DNA of 46,011 bases, from positions 1-46,011 of the forward strand of contig DASQHM010000175.1 in NCBI GenBank assembly GCA_035632095.1, written 5' to 3'. Source of the stretch: DASQHM01 sp035632095. GTDB lineage: Bacteria > Pseudomonadota > Alphaproteobacteria > Ferrovibrionales > Ferrovibrionaceae. The notes below the pieces were generated by a model. It saw only the letters and a list, made by a program, of their open reading frames with translations. It had not been told where the DNA came from and did no database searches. Positions 31,874 through 44,904 of this stretch are shown here, piece by piece. Every line of letters begins with the position of its first letter. The stretch's first letter is position 1. Made by a program: the position numbers and the translations under genes.

Positions 31874-32581
31874 TCAGCGCCCGAGAAAGGTGCGTCGCAC
31901 TTCCGGATCGGCGGCGAGCGCCGCGGCCGGTCCGGAGCGGCTGTTGCGGCCGTCGACCATTATGTACGCGCGATGGGAGATTGCCAGAGCCTGCAAGGCA
32001 TTCTGCTCGACGATGCAAATCGCGACGCCGTCGCGATTGATCTCACCGATGGTCGCGAACAGCCGCGCGCTGGCGATGGGCGACAGTCCGGCGGACGGCT
32101 CGTCGAGCAGCAGAAGGTGCGGTGCGCTCATCAGGGCGATGGCCATGGCCAAGATCTGCCGTTGCCCACCCGAAAGCGTGCGCGCCGCGTGGCGGCGCTT
32201 GGCGGCGAGTTCGGGGAAGCGTCCCCACACGGCATCGCGGCGGCTCCGCATCCGATCCGATTCCAGGTAGGCGCCGATCTCGAGATTCTCCTGAACCGAG
32301 AGCGTGCCGAAGACATTCGCCTCTTGCGGCACGAACGCCAACCCGAGGCCGGCTATGCGCCGCGCCGGCAGGCCGGCGATCTCCCGGTCCTGGAAGCGGA
32401 TATGGCCCGACGAAATGCGAAGCAAGCCGGCGAGCGATTTCAGCAGCGTCGACTTGCCGGCGCCGTTCGGGCCGATGATGCACACGATTTCGCCCCGATC
32501 GACTTCGATGCCGACGCCCTTCAGGACCGAATCCGCCGCGGAATATCCGGCGCGAATGTCTTGCGCGTCGAGCAGGCTCAT
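31874..32581 (-). CDS. livF: Liv-type ABC transporter ATPase LivF
   Basis: A 235-residue ATPase from ATG 32581 (MSLLDAQDIRAGYSAADSV). Walker A is GPNGAGKST, then LGLAFVPQEANVFGTLSVQE (Q-loop), signature LSGGQRQ and Walker B LLLLDEPSAGLSP. Its ATG overlaps the livG stop (ATGA). A longer reading upstream in the same frame has no homology. It is one of two ATPases powering the transporter. Confidence 0.93.
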   Translation of the reverse strand: MSLLDAQDIRAGYSAADSVLKGVGIEVDRGEIVCIIGPNGAGKSTLLKSLAGLLRISSGHIRFQDREIAGLPARRIAGLGLAFVPQEANVFGTLSVQENLEIGAYLESDRMRSRRDAVWGRFPELAAKRRHAARTLSGGQRQILAMAIALMSAPHLLLLDEPSAGLSPIASARLFATIGEINRDGVAICIVEQNALQALAISHRAYIMVDGRNSRSGPAAALAADPEVRRTFLGR

Positions 32582-33339
32582 GTCCGGCGGCCCATATAGG
32601 CGTCCTGGACGCGCGGGTCCTCGGCAATCTCGGCAAACCTGCCCGAGACAAGCCGCCGCCCCTCGCTCATCACCACCACCGGATCGCACAATCGCGCGAT
32701 TGCGTCCATGTCGTGCTCGACGACGAGGAAGGTGATGCCGTCGCGCTTGAGCGACAGCAGGTGTTCGGCAAGCTCGGCCGCGAGCGCCGGATTGACGCCG
32801 GCGATCGGCTCGTCCAGCAGGATCAGCTTCGGCGCCGCCATGAGGGCGCGGCCGATTTCCAGCAGCTTTTTCTGGCCTCCGGATATTTCCGCCGCCGCGT
32901 GGTCGAGTACGGCGGTGAGTCTGAGCCGGTTTGCGATCTCCTCGGCCCGCGCCAGCAGGTCTCGCTCACGCGCCCGCGCCGCGCCGCTGCCCAACACCGC
33001 CGGACCGAGCCGTTCGCCCGGATGGCCCGCGCCGTAGAGCAGCAGGTTCTCCAGCACCGTCAGCCGCGGCAGGCCGCGGCTGATTTGAAACGTGCGCACC
33101 AGGCCGGCGCGGCTGATGCGGTCGGGCCGCCAGCCGGTGATATCCCGGCCGTCGAAGACGATGCGGCCCGCATCCGGCGGCACGACGCCGCTGATGACGT
33201 TGAAAAGGGTGGTCTTGCCGGCGCCGTTCGGGCCGATCAGGCCAGTGATGGTGCCCGGCTCCACGTCCAGGTCGGCGCCGGTCAGCGCCGCGACGCCGTA
33301 GAAGCTGCGTGCGATGCCGCGTGCCTCGAGCAGAGCCAT
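32578..33339 (-). CDS. livG: Liv-type ABC transporter ATPase LivG
   Basis: A 253-residue ATPase from ATG 33339 (MALLEARGIARSFYGVAALT). Walker A GPNGAGKTT, GLVRTFQISRGLPRLTVLEN (Q-loop), signature ISGGQKK, Walker B LILLDEPIAGVNP and the LivG-type VVEHDMDAIARLCD are present. It is the first gene of livG-livF-livJ-livH-livM-GAF. The frame extends far upstream without homology, so the start is set by alignment to the family. It is divergent from the amidohydrolase, with a 88-bp gap between them. Confidence 0.93.
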   Translation of the reverse strand: MALLEARGIARSFYGVAALTGADLDVEPGTITGLIGPNGAGKTTLFNVISGVVPPDAGRIVFDGRDITGWRPDRISRAGLVRTFQISRGLPRLTVLENLLLYGAGHPGERLGPAVLGSGAARARERDLLARAEEIANRLRLTAVLDHAAAEISGGQKKLLEIGRALMAAPKLILLDEPIAGVNPALAAELAEHLLSLKRDGITFLVVEHDMDAIARLCDPVVVMSEGRRLVSGRFAEIAEDPRVQDAYMGRRT

Positions 33340-33364
33340 GGGCAAAGCATAATCTCGGACGTAA

Positions 33365-33393
33365 TTGCGGGCACGCGGAATGACGGCTAGCCT
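33365..33393 (+). promoter_or_regulatory. Candidate promoter of the amidohydrolase
   Basis: TTGCGG (33365-33370) and TAGCCT (33388-33393) are spaced by 17 bp, 34 bp before ATG 33428. The -10 is identical to the one proposed for irr. The liv operon promoter must share this short spacer in the other direction. Confidence 0.4.
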
Positions 33394-33427
33394 CGTGCGT
33401 CGTTCCAGCCGCCGAGCAGGTTCCGCC

Positions 33428-34660
33428 ATGTCTCTCACCATCCTTGCCAACGCCAATCTGTTTGACGGAACGGGTGCCGAAATCCGCGAAGCCGCCCATG
33501 TGCTCATTGACGGCGAGCGCATCAAGGAGGTTTCCGACAAGCCGCTGAAGGCGGCGAATGCGCGGCGGATCGATCTCGGCGGGCGGACGCTGATGCCGGG
33601 TCTGATCGATGCGCATTTCCATGCCATCGCCGCCGATTCCAACATCGCCAAGCTCGAAACCATGCCCCGGTCCCTGGTGGCCCAGTATTCCCGGCGGTTC
33701 CTCGAAGCGGCGCTGCAGCGCGGGTTCACCACGGTGCGCGACGCGGCCGGCGCCGACTACGGCCTCGCCCAGGCGCTGAAGCTCGGGCTGATCGACGGTC
33801 CCAGGCTGTTCTATTCCGGCAAGGCGTTGACCCAAACCGGCGGCCACGGTGATGCGCGCCCCTACGAGCAGGTCATGGGCTGCCTGTGCTGCGTCGGCGC
33901 GGCGACGTTGAGCCAAGTGGCCGACGGCGTGCCGGAAGTGCGCCGGGCCGCGCGCGAAGAGCTGCGTAAGGGCGCCACGCAGATCAAGATCATGGCGTCC
34001 GGCGGCGTCGCCAGTCCGAGCGACCCGATTTGGAACCTGCAGTATTCCGAAGAAGAAATCCGCGCCGTGGTGTGGGAGACCCAATCGTGGCGTACCTATG
34101 TGATGGCCCATGCCTATACGTCGGAAGCCATCCGCCGTTGCGTCGACTACGGCGTGCGCTCGATCGAGCATGCCAATCTGATCGACGCGGAAACGGCGCG
34201 CTTTGTCGCCGAGCGGGGCGCCTACGTGGTTCCGACCCTGGTGACCTACGATGCGCTCGACAAGTTCGGACGCCAGCAAGGCTTCCCCGACGTGAGCATG
34301 CAGAAACTCGAGGTGGTGAAGGCCGCCGGCCTCAAGTCGCTCGAGCACCTTAAGGCCGCAAAGGTGAAGATGGGCTTCGGTACCGATCTCCTGGCCGAGA
34401 TGCACGAGCACCAGAGCCGGGAGTTCTCCATCCGCGCCGAAGTGCTGAAGCCTGCCGAGATCTTGCTCTCGGCGACTTCCGTGAACGCCGAGCTGATCCA
34501 GATGAAGGGCGAGCTCGGCGTCGTGACGCCGGGAGCTCTCGCCGATCTCATTGCCGTCGACGGCGACCCGCTGAAGAAAATGGCCCTTCTCGAAGGCCAG
34601 GGGCGGCACCTGCCGCTCATCATGAAGGGCGGCAAGCTTTACAAGAACGCGCTCGCCTGA
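33428..34660 (+). CDS. Imidazolonepropionase-like metal-dependent amidohydrolase
   Basis: A 410-residue TIM-barrel hydrolase. Metal ligands are visible: H63 and H65 (LIDAHFHAI), K187 (QIKIMASGGV, probably carboxylated), H228 (VMAHAYT), H248 (SIEHAN) and D320 (GFGTDLL). The C-terminus GVVTPGALADLIAVDGDPLK is typical. Relatives act on Xaa-Pro dipeptides, imidazolonepropionate or other cyclic amides. Placement back to back with the Liv-type importer suggests it acts on an imported amide or dipeptide; this is inference. ATG 33428 was chosen because homology starts there. Confidence 0.88.
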   Translation: MSLTILANANLFDGTGAEIREAAHVLIDGERIKEVSDKPLKAANARRIDLGGRTLMPGLIDAHFHAIAADSNIAKLETMPRSLVAQYSRRFLEAALQRGFTTVRDAAGADYGLAQALKLGLIDGPRLFYSGKALTQTGGHGDARPYEQVMGCLCCVGAATLSQVADGVPEVRRAAREELRKGATQIKIMASGGVASPSDPIWNLQYSEEEIRAVVWETQSWRTYVMAHAYTSEAIRRCVDYGVRSIEHANLIDAETARFVAERGAYVVPTLVTYDALDKFGRQQGFPDVSMQKLEVVKAAGLKSLEHLKAAKVKMGFGTDLLAEMHEHQSREFSIRAEVLKPAEILLSATSVNAELIQMKGELGVVTPGALADLIAVDGDPLKKMALLEGQGRHLPLIMKGGKLYKNALA

Positions 34661-34684
34661 CGCACAGCCTTAAGCCCCGCAATA

Positions 34685-34707
34685 AGTCTTAACCGGTCGT
34701 TAAGACT
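34685..34707. promoter_or_regulatory. CtrA-like box in a perfect inverted repeat
   Basis: AGTCTTAA (34685-34692) and TTAAGACT (34700-34707) form a perfect 8-bp inverted repeat around CCGGTCG. Within it TTAA-N7-TTAA (34689-34703) matches the full CtrA consensus spacing. It lies 15 bp before ATG 34722 of the hybrid kinase. If translation starts further down (for example GTG 34802), the site would be a normal upstream operator. Confidence 0.55.
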
Positions 34708-34721
34708 AACCCGCTTAATTG

Positions 34722-39011
<4,290 letters not shown>

Positions 39012-39086
39012 GCGCCGCAACGATACGATCGTTCGCACCGTTGCGCGGCGGGATTGAAGTCCTGGTCCGGCGGTCCCGGCGCGACC

Positions 39087-39092
39087 TATAAT
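39087..39092 (+). promoter_or_regulatory. Perfect TATAAT upstream of the M20 hydrolase
   Basis: A consensus -10 hexamer lies 46 bp before ATG 39139 in the 127-bp gap after the kinase gene. No good -35 is found at 16-18 bp, so the call is weak. An imperfect hairpin (CGCCGCAACG with CGTTGCGCGGCG, about 39012-39053) upstream may end kinase transcription. Confidence 0.35.
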
Positions 39093-39138
39093 GCCGGCCC
39101 GCCGCGAACCCCGCTCTCACCTAAACCCGGACCCCGCC

Positions 39139-40311
39139 ATGCCGATCATTCCCCGCGTGCTCGAATTCCAGGACGAGCTGATTCGCATCCGCCGCGACAT
39201 CCACGCCCACCCGGAACTCGGCTTCGAGGAAGCGCGCACATCGGAGATCGTCGCTTCCAAGCTCCGCGCATGGGGCCTCGAAGTGCATCGGGGCCTCGCC
39301 AAGACCGGCGTGGTCGGCACGATCCGCCGCGGCAACTCGCCCCGCTCGGTCGGATTGCGAGCCGACATGGATGCGTTGCCCATCCACGAGATCAACGGCT
39401 TCGCGCACCGCTCGACCCACGACGGTAAGATGCACGCCTGCGGCCATGACGGGCACACCACCATGCTGCTCGGCGCGGCAAAATACCTGTCCGAGACCCG
39501 CGACTTCGAAGGGGCCGTGCATTTCATCTTTCAGCCGGCCGAGGAAGGCCAAGGCGGCGGCCGCGCCATGGTGGAAGAGGGCCTGTTCGAAAAATTTCCC
39601 TGCGATGCGGTTTTCGCCATGCACAACAAGCCCGGCATCCCGCTCGGCCACATGGGCGTCAAGCCGGGCCCGATCCTCGCGTCCTCGGACAGCTGGGACA
39701 TTCGCGTCAAAGGCCGCGGCACCCATGCGGCGCATCCGCACCTCGGCGTCGATCCGTTCGTTATCGCATCGCATATCGTGCTGGCGCTGCAGACCATCGT
39801 CGGCCGCAATGTCGATCCGACGGAATCGGCGGTGGTGAGCGTCGGGTTCGTCAAAGGCGGCTCGACCTACAATGTCATTCCCGACGAGGTGCATATCGGC
39901 GGCACCGTGCGCGCCTTCCGCGCCGAGGTGCAGGATCTGGTGGAGCGGCGCATTCGCGAGATCTGCAGCGGCTCGGCGGCCATGCACGGCGTCGACGTGG
40001 CGCTCGACTATCGCCGGCGATATCCGCCGACCATCAATCACGCGGCCGAGGCCGCGTTCGCCGCGGCTGTGGCGGAGGAAATCTGCGGCCCGGACCGCGT
40101 CTCGCGGAACGTGCGGCCGTCCATGGGCGCCGAGGATTTTTCGTTCATGTTGAACGCGCGGCCGGGCGCCATGGCCTGGGTCGGCAACGGTCCGGGCGAA
40201 GACGGCTGCATCCTTCACAACCCGCGCTACGATTTCAACGACAGCGCGATTCCGATCGGCGTGAGTTTTTTCGTGCGCCTCGCGGAGCGCTTCCTGGCCA
40301 AGCAAGCGTAG
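39139..40311 (+). CDS. M20-family amidohydrolase (hippurate hydrolase-like)
   Basis: A 390-residue peptidase/amidohydrolase starting MPIIPRVLEFQDELIRIRRD, followed by IHAHPELGFEE. Metal-site residues are C101 and H103 (MHACGHDGHTTMLLG), E135-E136 (QPAEEGQGG), a His in AMHNKPG, and a C-terminal His in ILHNPRYDFND. Relatives hydrolyse N-acyl amino acids such as hippurate or N-acetyl amino acids. ATG 39139 is chosen by alignment; an ATG at 39091 overlaps the TATAAT and lacks homology. Confidence 0.92.
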   Translation: MPIIPRVLEFQDELIRIRRDIHAHPELGFEEARTSEIVASKLRAWGLEVHRGLAKTGVVGTIRRGNSPRSVGLRADMDALPIHEINGFAHRSTHDGKMHACGHDGHTTMLLGAAKYLSETRDFEGAVHFIFQPAEEGQGGGRAMVEEGLFEKFPCDAVFAMHNKPGIPLGHMGVKPGPILASSDSWDIRVKGRGTHAAHPHLGVDPFVIASHIVLALQTIVGRNVDPTESAVVSVGFVKGGSTYNVIPDEVHIGGTVRAFRAEVQDLVERRIREICSGSAAMHGVDVALDYRRRYPPTINHAAEAAFAAAVAEEICGPDRVSRNVRPSMGAEDFSFMLNARPGAMAWVGNGPGEDGCILHNPRYDFNDSAIPIGVSFFVRLAERFLAKQA

Positions 40312-40610
40312 CGCCGATTTATCTATAACTCTCTGATTTGGCGGGAACTTTCCGACGCCTCGCCGGCTCGTCCGGCGCCGCGGCGCGACGCGTCAAGAAA
40401 TCACCGCATTTCCGGCCGCAATTTGACGCATACGGGCGGCTTGCTGCGAGGCACGATGAAGGCGACGCAGCGGGGGCCGCGTCGCTTGAAGTTTAGACCC
40501 TCCCGTGGCGTGGTTTCAGGTATATGCGAAAGCGTCGGATACAGCATCGAGTCGAGCCGCGAATTGGCTCGGCCCGCTTCGATCCGAACGAGGCTGGTCG
40601 ACCAGAAACC
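40312..40610. other. Non-coding gap before the penicillin-binding protein
   Basis: This 299-bp stretch lies between the M20 hydrolase and the PBP. Short open frames in it (for example 40423-40614) look accidental. It holds GC-rich inverted segments (GCCGGCTCGTCCGGCGCC near 40362-40379) and an AT-rich start (ATTTATCTATAACTCTCTG). A promoter for the PBP gene is expected here, but I see no convincing -35/-10 pair. Confidence 0.4.
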
Positions 40611-42680
40611 ATGAGTGCACGACGCAACACAGATCAGGCGCCCGCACGCTCGCGCTCGCCGCGCGGGCGCGGCAACCCGCGGCCCAAGCGGCCGCGCGGC
40701 CGGTTGCGCCGCGTCGCGATCTGGTTGTCGATTGTCGGCATTTGGGCGCTGATCGGCGCCACCGGCCTGATCGCCTACTTCGCCTATGATCTGCCCGACC
40801 TCAATCGCCTCTATCAAACCGACCGGCATCCCTCGGTCACGCTGATCGATGGGAACGGCGCCACCTATGCGACGTTCGGCGATCTCTACGGCGAGTTCAT
40901 TCCCGTGGACCAAATGCCGAAGGTGGTGCCGGAAGCGCTGCTTGCGACCGAGGACCGGCGGTTCTTCCATCACTTCGGCATCGACCCGATCGGTCTGGCG
41001 CGCGCCGTCTTCGCCGACCTGCGCGCCGGGCATCTGGTGCAGGGTGGCTCCACCATCACCCAGCAGCTGGCGAAGAACGTCTTCCTGACGCCCGACCGGA
41101 CGCTCAAGCGCAAGGTGCAAGAAGTGCTGCTGGCGCTCTGGCTCGAACACAAATTCAGCAAGGATCAGATCCTATCGCTCTACCTGAACCGGGTTTACTT
41201 TGGCGCCGGCACCTACGGCGTCGATGCGGCATCGGAGCGCTATTTCAGCAAGTCGGCGCGCGATCTCGCCTTGCCGGAAGCGGCGATGCTCGCCGGGTTG
41301 CTGAAGGCGCCGACCCGCTACGGGCCGATCACCAATCCCACGGGCGCGCGCGAGCGGGCGAGCCTGGTTCTGGACCGGATGGCGGCCGCGGACTTCATCA
41401 CTACGGACCAGGCGAAGGCGGCGAAGGCGCATCCGGCGGTTGCGATTCAGCCGAAGGTGCCGCTTCGCAACAGTCGCTACTTCGCGGATTGGGTGCTGGA
41501 AGGCATTGACGAATATGCCGGGAGAGGCTGGTCCGACCTGGTGGTCGTGACCACCCTCGATATGAAGCTGCAAGCGGACGCGGAACGCGCCGTGGAAGGT
41601 GTGCTGGCGAAATCGGGGGAGGCTCGCGATGTCTCCCAGGCCGCTTTGGTGGCCCTCGGTCCCGACGGCGCGGTTCGCGCCATGGTCGGCGGCCGCGACT
41701 GGCGCGACAGTCCGTTCAATCGCGCGACCCAGGCGCGGCGGCAACCGGGTTCGTCGTTCAAGCTGTTCGTCTATCTCGCGGGGCTCGAGGCGGGCCTGAG
41801 CCCGGAATCCGCCGCGGTCGATTCGCCGATCAGCGTCGGCCACTGGTCGCCGAAGAACGACAGCAACCACTACTATGGCGAAACCACGCTGCGCGAGGCC
41901 TTTGCGCATTCCATGAATTCCGTTGCGGTGCAGGTCGCGCAACAGGTCGGGCTGGAGACCGTGATCGCCATGGCCCATCGCCTGGGCATCACTGGCGAAT
42001 TGCCGGAGGTGCCCTCCGTCGCGCTCGGCACCGGCGAAGTCAGCTTGCTCGAACTCACCGGCGCCTACGATGTGGTGGCAAACGGCGGCATGGGCGTCAT
42101 TCCCTACGGCATCGCCGAAATTCGCACCCGCGACGGACAAGTGCTGTTCCGCCGCCAGGGCGGCGGGCCCGGACGCGTGCTGCCCGAACGCGTCGACCGG
42201 CAAATGAACGAATTGCTGACCGCCGTCGTCGAAAGCGGCACCGGCCATGCCGCCATGCTCGACCGGCCTGCGGCTGGCAAGACCGGCACGACCCAGGATT
42301 TTCGCGATGCCTGGTTCGTCGGCTATACCTCGAATCTGGTCGCGGGCGTCTGGGTCGGCAACGACGACGGCGAGCCCATGAAGCGCGTCAGCGGCGGCAC
42401 GATCCCGGTCAAGATCTGGCACGATTTCATGGCGGCCGGCACCGCGGGTCAGCCGGTGGAGGCGCTGTTGGCGGAAGCGCCGGGCGCCGCTCCGGGCGAG
42501 GAAAGCCACCGCAGCATCTGGCAGCGCATTCTCGGCCAGTTCGGCGACAGCTCACCGAGCCGGGCGCCGGCGAACGCACCGACCTACCAGCGCCGATCCT
42601 TCAGCAAGGACCGCTCGGACGGCATCTATCACGAGAACACCAATCCCGCGCCGCAAGTCGGGCCGCGGAATATTTTTTAG
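40611..42680 (+). CDS. Class A penicillin-binding protein (PBP1A-type)
   Basis: A 689-residue bifunctional peptidoglycan synthase. It has a very basic cytoplasmic tail (residues 1-34), one TM segment (about 36-58) and a glycosyltransferase domain with catalytic E114 (LLATEDRRFFHHFGID) and QGGSTITQQLAKN. The transpeptidase domain has S381-S-F-K384 (RQPGSSFKLF), an SMNS motif (SxN) and AGKTGTTQD (KTG). The C-terminus is Pro/Ser-rich. It polymerises and cross-links cell wall in the periplasm. Start ATG 40611 fits the basic tail; a longer reading from 40524 has no homology. Confidence 0.93.
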   Translation: MSARRNTDQAPARSRSPRGRGNPRPKRPRGRLRRVAIWLSIVGIWALIGATGLIAYFAYDLPDLNRLYQTDRHPSVTLIDGNGATYATFGDLYGEFIPVDQMPKVVPEALLATEDRRFFHHFGIDPIGLARAVFADLRAGHLVQGGSTITQQLAKNVFLTPDRTLKRKVQEVLLALWLEHKFSKDQILSLYLNRVYFGAGTYGVDAASERYFSKSARDLALPEAAMLAGLLKAPTRYGPITNPTGARERASLVLDRMAAADFITTDQAKAAKAHPAVAIQPKVPLRNSRYFADWVLEGIDEYAGRGWSDLVVVTTLDMKLQADAERAVEGVLAKSGEARDVSQAALVALGPDGAVRAMVGGRDWRDSPFNRATQARRQPGSSFKLFVYLAGLEAGLSPESAAVDSPISVGHWSPKNDSNHYYGETTLREAFAHSMNSVAVQVAQQVGLETVIAMAHRLGITGELPEVPSVALGTGEVSLLELTGAYDVVANGGMGVIPYGIAEIRTRDGQVLFRRQGGGPGRVLPERVDRQMNELLTAVVESGTGHAAMLDRPAAGKTGTTQDFRDAWFVGYTSNLVAGVWVGNDDGEPMKRVSGGTIPVKIWHDFMAAGTAGQPVEALLAEAPGAAPGEESHRSIWQRILGQFGDSSPSRAPANAPTYQRRSFSKDRSDGIYHENTNPAPQVGPRNIF

Positions 42681-42701
42681 CGCGGGCCCTGTGTCGTCGG
42701 C

Positions 42702-43391
42702 TCAGCCGTAGCGATGTAGCGCGTTCCCATTCGCGGCCAACCACGCGCGCGCGCCCGAAAGGCCCGGGTTCAGGCGCTCGACGACGGCCCAGAAGCGCGC
42801 GCCGTGGTTCATCTCCTGCAAATGCGCCACTTCATGAGCGACCACATAGTCGAGTACATGCTCGGGCGCCAGGATCAGCCGCCATGAGAACGCCAACGCT
42901 CCGTTCGCCGAGCATGATCCCCATCGGCTCTTCATCTCGCGCACCCGCACGCGGCGCACGTTCCGCCCGACCAGCGCCGCCGCCGCTTCCGCGCGGACGA
43001 GCAATCGCGCCTGCGCCTCCTTGCGCAGCCAGTCGCGCACCCGCCGGGCCAGATGCTCCGCCCGCCCGCCCACCAGAATGACGCCGTCTTCGAGGCGAAC
43101 CGTCGTCCGCGAACCTGGAACGTGGCAAATGCGGTGCATTACGCCGAGGATCGGGACGTCGGCGCCGTCGGCGAACGGCAAGCGCGGCGGGATTTTCGCA
43201 AGGCGCCGCGCGATCCACGACGATTGGCTTTCGGCAAAGCGCAAACCGGTGGCCAGGCTGGCGCGCGGCGGCAGGACCAGCTCGACTCCGGCGTCGACGG
43301 GATTCAATCGGACCGATACCCGCCGCGCCCGGCGCGATATCCGCACGGTCAGCGGCACCGCCCGGCCTTCGATTGCAATCGTATTGCGCAT
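42702..43391 (-). CDS. YgjP-like (DUF45) metallopeptidase
   Basis: A 229-residue protein with the family block RRARRVSVRLNP near the start, then MKSRWGSCSANGALAFSWRL and the zinc site H186-E-V-A-H190 (VVAHEVAHLQEMNHGARFW). The third metal ligand is likely H196. YgjP-like proteins are SprT/M48-related; their substrates are poorly known. I chose ATG 43391 (MRNTIAIEGRAVPL), where homology begins; an earlier start at 43496 is possible. The gene is convergent with the PBP gene and divergent from ugpB, with 173 bp between ATGs. Confidence 0.8.
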   Translation of the reverse strand: MRNTIAIEGRAVPLTVRISRRARRVSVRLNPVDAGVELVLPPRASLATGLRFAESQSSWIARRLAKIPPRLPFADGADVPILGVMHRICHVPGSRTTVRLEDGVILVGGRAEHLARRVRDWLRKEAQARLLVRAEAAAALVGRNVRRVRVREMKSRWGSCSANGALAFSWRLILAPEHVLDYVVAHEVAHLQEMNHGARFWAVVERLNPGLSGARAWLAANGNALHRYG

Positions 43392-43564
43392 CAGCGGTGC
43401 CACAATATCAGGTGCTTGACCAAGATTCCGGCTCGCGGCTCGGCGCGTTCTGTCATAGAATTTTTGCGGGGACGCCGCCAAACCGTAACCCACCACACCT
43501 ATACGGTGCCCAGCCCGTTCAACAACGAAGGCACCTTATCTATCGCAAGGGGAGGACTGTCGCC

Positions 43565-44884
43565 ATGAATTTTCATCGGAGCGCGCTGTTTGCCGCGGTC
43601 AGTACCGGTCTGCTTGCCTTGGCGCCCGGCGCCAGCATGGCTCAGACGGAGATTCAGTGGTGGCACGCCATGGGCGGCCAGCTCGGCGACAAGGTCAATG
43701 AACTCGCCGCCAACTTCAACAAGTCGCAAACGGAATTCAAGGTGGTCCCTGTCTACAAGGGCACCTATACCGAAACGATGACGGGCGCCATCGCCGCCTT
43801 CCGCGCGGGCCAGCAGCCCGACATCGTGCAGGTGTTCGAGGTCGGCACCGCGACCATGATGGCCGCCAAGGGCGCCGTCTATCCGGTGTGGAAACTCATG
43901 GAGGACACCGGCGAGAAGTTCGATCCGAAGGCCTTCCTGCCGCCGGTCTACGGCTATTACTCGACTACCGACGGCAAGTTGCTGTCGATGCCCTTCAACA
44001 GCTCGACGCCCGTCTTCTACTGGAACAAGGAATCGTTCAAGAAGGCCGGCCTCGATCCGGAGACCCCGCCCAAGACCTGGCCGCAAGTGGCCGACGATGC
44101 CAAGAAGCTGATCGCCGCCGGCTTCACCTGCGGCTTCACCACCCAGTGGCAGACATGGATCCAGCTGGAGAACTTCAGCGCCTGGCACAACCAGCCGTTC
44201 GCGACCAAGGCGAACGGCTTCGGCGGCCTGGATACGGAGCTGACATTCAACAGGCCGCTCCAGGTCAAGCACATCCAGCAGCTGGCCGATTGGGAGAAGG
44301 ACAAGATCTTCGTCTATGGCGGGCGCGAAGGTAAGCCCGATCCGAAATTCGCCAGCGGCGAATGCCCCATGTACCTGGCTTCCGCCGGATCGGCCGGCGG
44401 TTTCGCCAAGGCCAACATTCCCTTCGGCATCGGCATGCTGCCCTATTGGCCGGACGTGGCCGGCGCGCCGCAGAATTCGATCATTGGCGGCGCGACGCTC
44501 TGGGTGCTGTCGGGCAAGCCGAAAGAGCACTACAAGGGCGTGGCCAAGTTCTTCACCTACTTGTCGTCGCCGGAGGTGCAGGCTGATTGGCACCAGGCCA
44601 CGGGCTATGTGCCGATCACCATCGCGGCCTACGAATTGACCAAGAAGCAGGGCTTCTACGCGAAGAACCCCGGGCGCGACGTGGCGGTGCTGCAGCTCAC
44701 CAACAAGCCGCCGACGGAGAATTCCAAGGGCTTGCGGCTCGGCAACTTTGTGCAGATCCGCGACATCGAAGACGAAGAGCTCGAGTCGGTCTGGGCCGGC
44801 AAGAAGACGGCCAAGCAGGCGCTGGACGAGGCGGTCAGCCGGGGCAATGCCTTGCTTCGGCAATTCCAGCAGTCGGCGCAGTAA
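43565..44884 (+). CDS. ugpB: Glycerol-3-phosphate ABC transporter binding protein UgpB
   Basis: A 439-residue extracellular solute-binding protein (family 1). The signal peptide (SALFAAVSTGLLALAPGASM) has a cleavage site near SMAQTE. Signature parts are IQWWHAMGGQLGDKVNELAA, FKVVPVYKGTYTETM, PDIVQVFEVGTATMMAAKGA and PFNSSTPVFYWNKE, all typical of UgpB. It delivers sn-glycerol-3-phosphate or its diesters. A strong ribosome site (AAGGGGAGGA) precedes ATG 43565. ugpA follows after 20 bp. The ugpC ATPase is not in the window. Confidence 0.93.
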   Translation: MNFHRSALFAAVSTGLLALAPGASMAQTEIQWWHAMGGQLGDKVNELAANFNKSQTEFKVVPVYKGTYTETMTGAIAAFRAGQQPDIVQVFEVGTATMMAAKGAVYPVWKLMEDTGEKFDPKAFLPPVYGYYSTTDGKLLSMPFNSSTPVFYWNKESFKKAGLDPETPPKTWPQVADDAKKLIAAGFTCGFTTQWQTWIQLENFSAWHNQPFATKANGFGGLDTELTFNRPLQVKHIQQLADWEKDKIFVYGGREGKPDPKFASGECPMYLASAGSAGGFAKANIPFGIGMLPYWPDVAGAPQNSIIGGATLWVLSGKPKEHYKGVAKFFTYLSSPEVQADWHQATGYVPITIAAYELTKKQGFYAKNPGRDVAVLQLTNKPPTENSKGLRLGNFVQIRDIEDEELESVWAGKKTAKQALDEAVSRGNALLRQFQQSAQ

Positions 44885-44904
44885 AGCGCACCGCCGCGAA
44901 CTAG

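Noticed and set aside
32578..33732. A longer LivG reading from 33732.
   Set aside because: The added 131 residues lie opposite the amidohydrolase and show no ABC-ATPase homology before MALLEARG.
40423..40614. A 63-codon open frame before the penicillin-binding protein.
   Set aside because: It has no motif and overlaps the PBP start in another frame; no good ribosome site precedes it.
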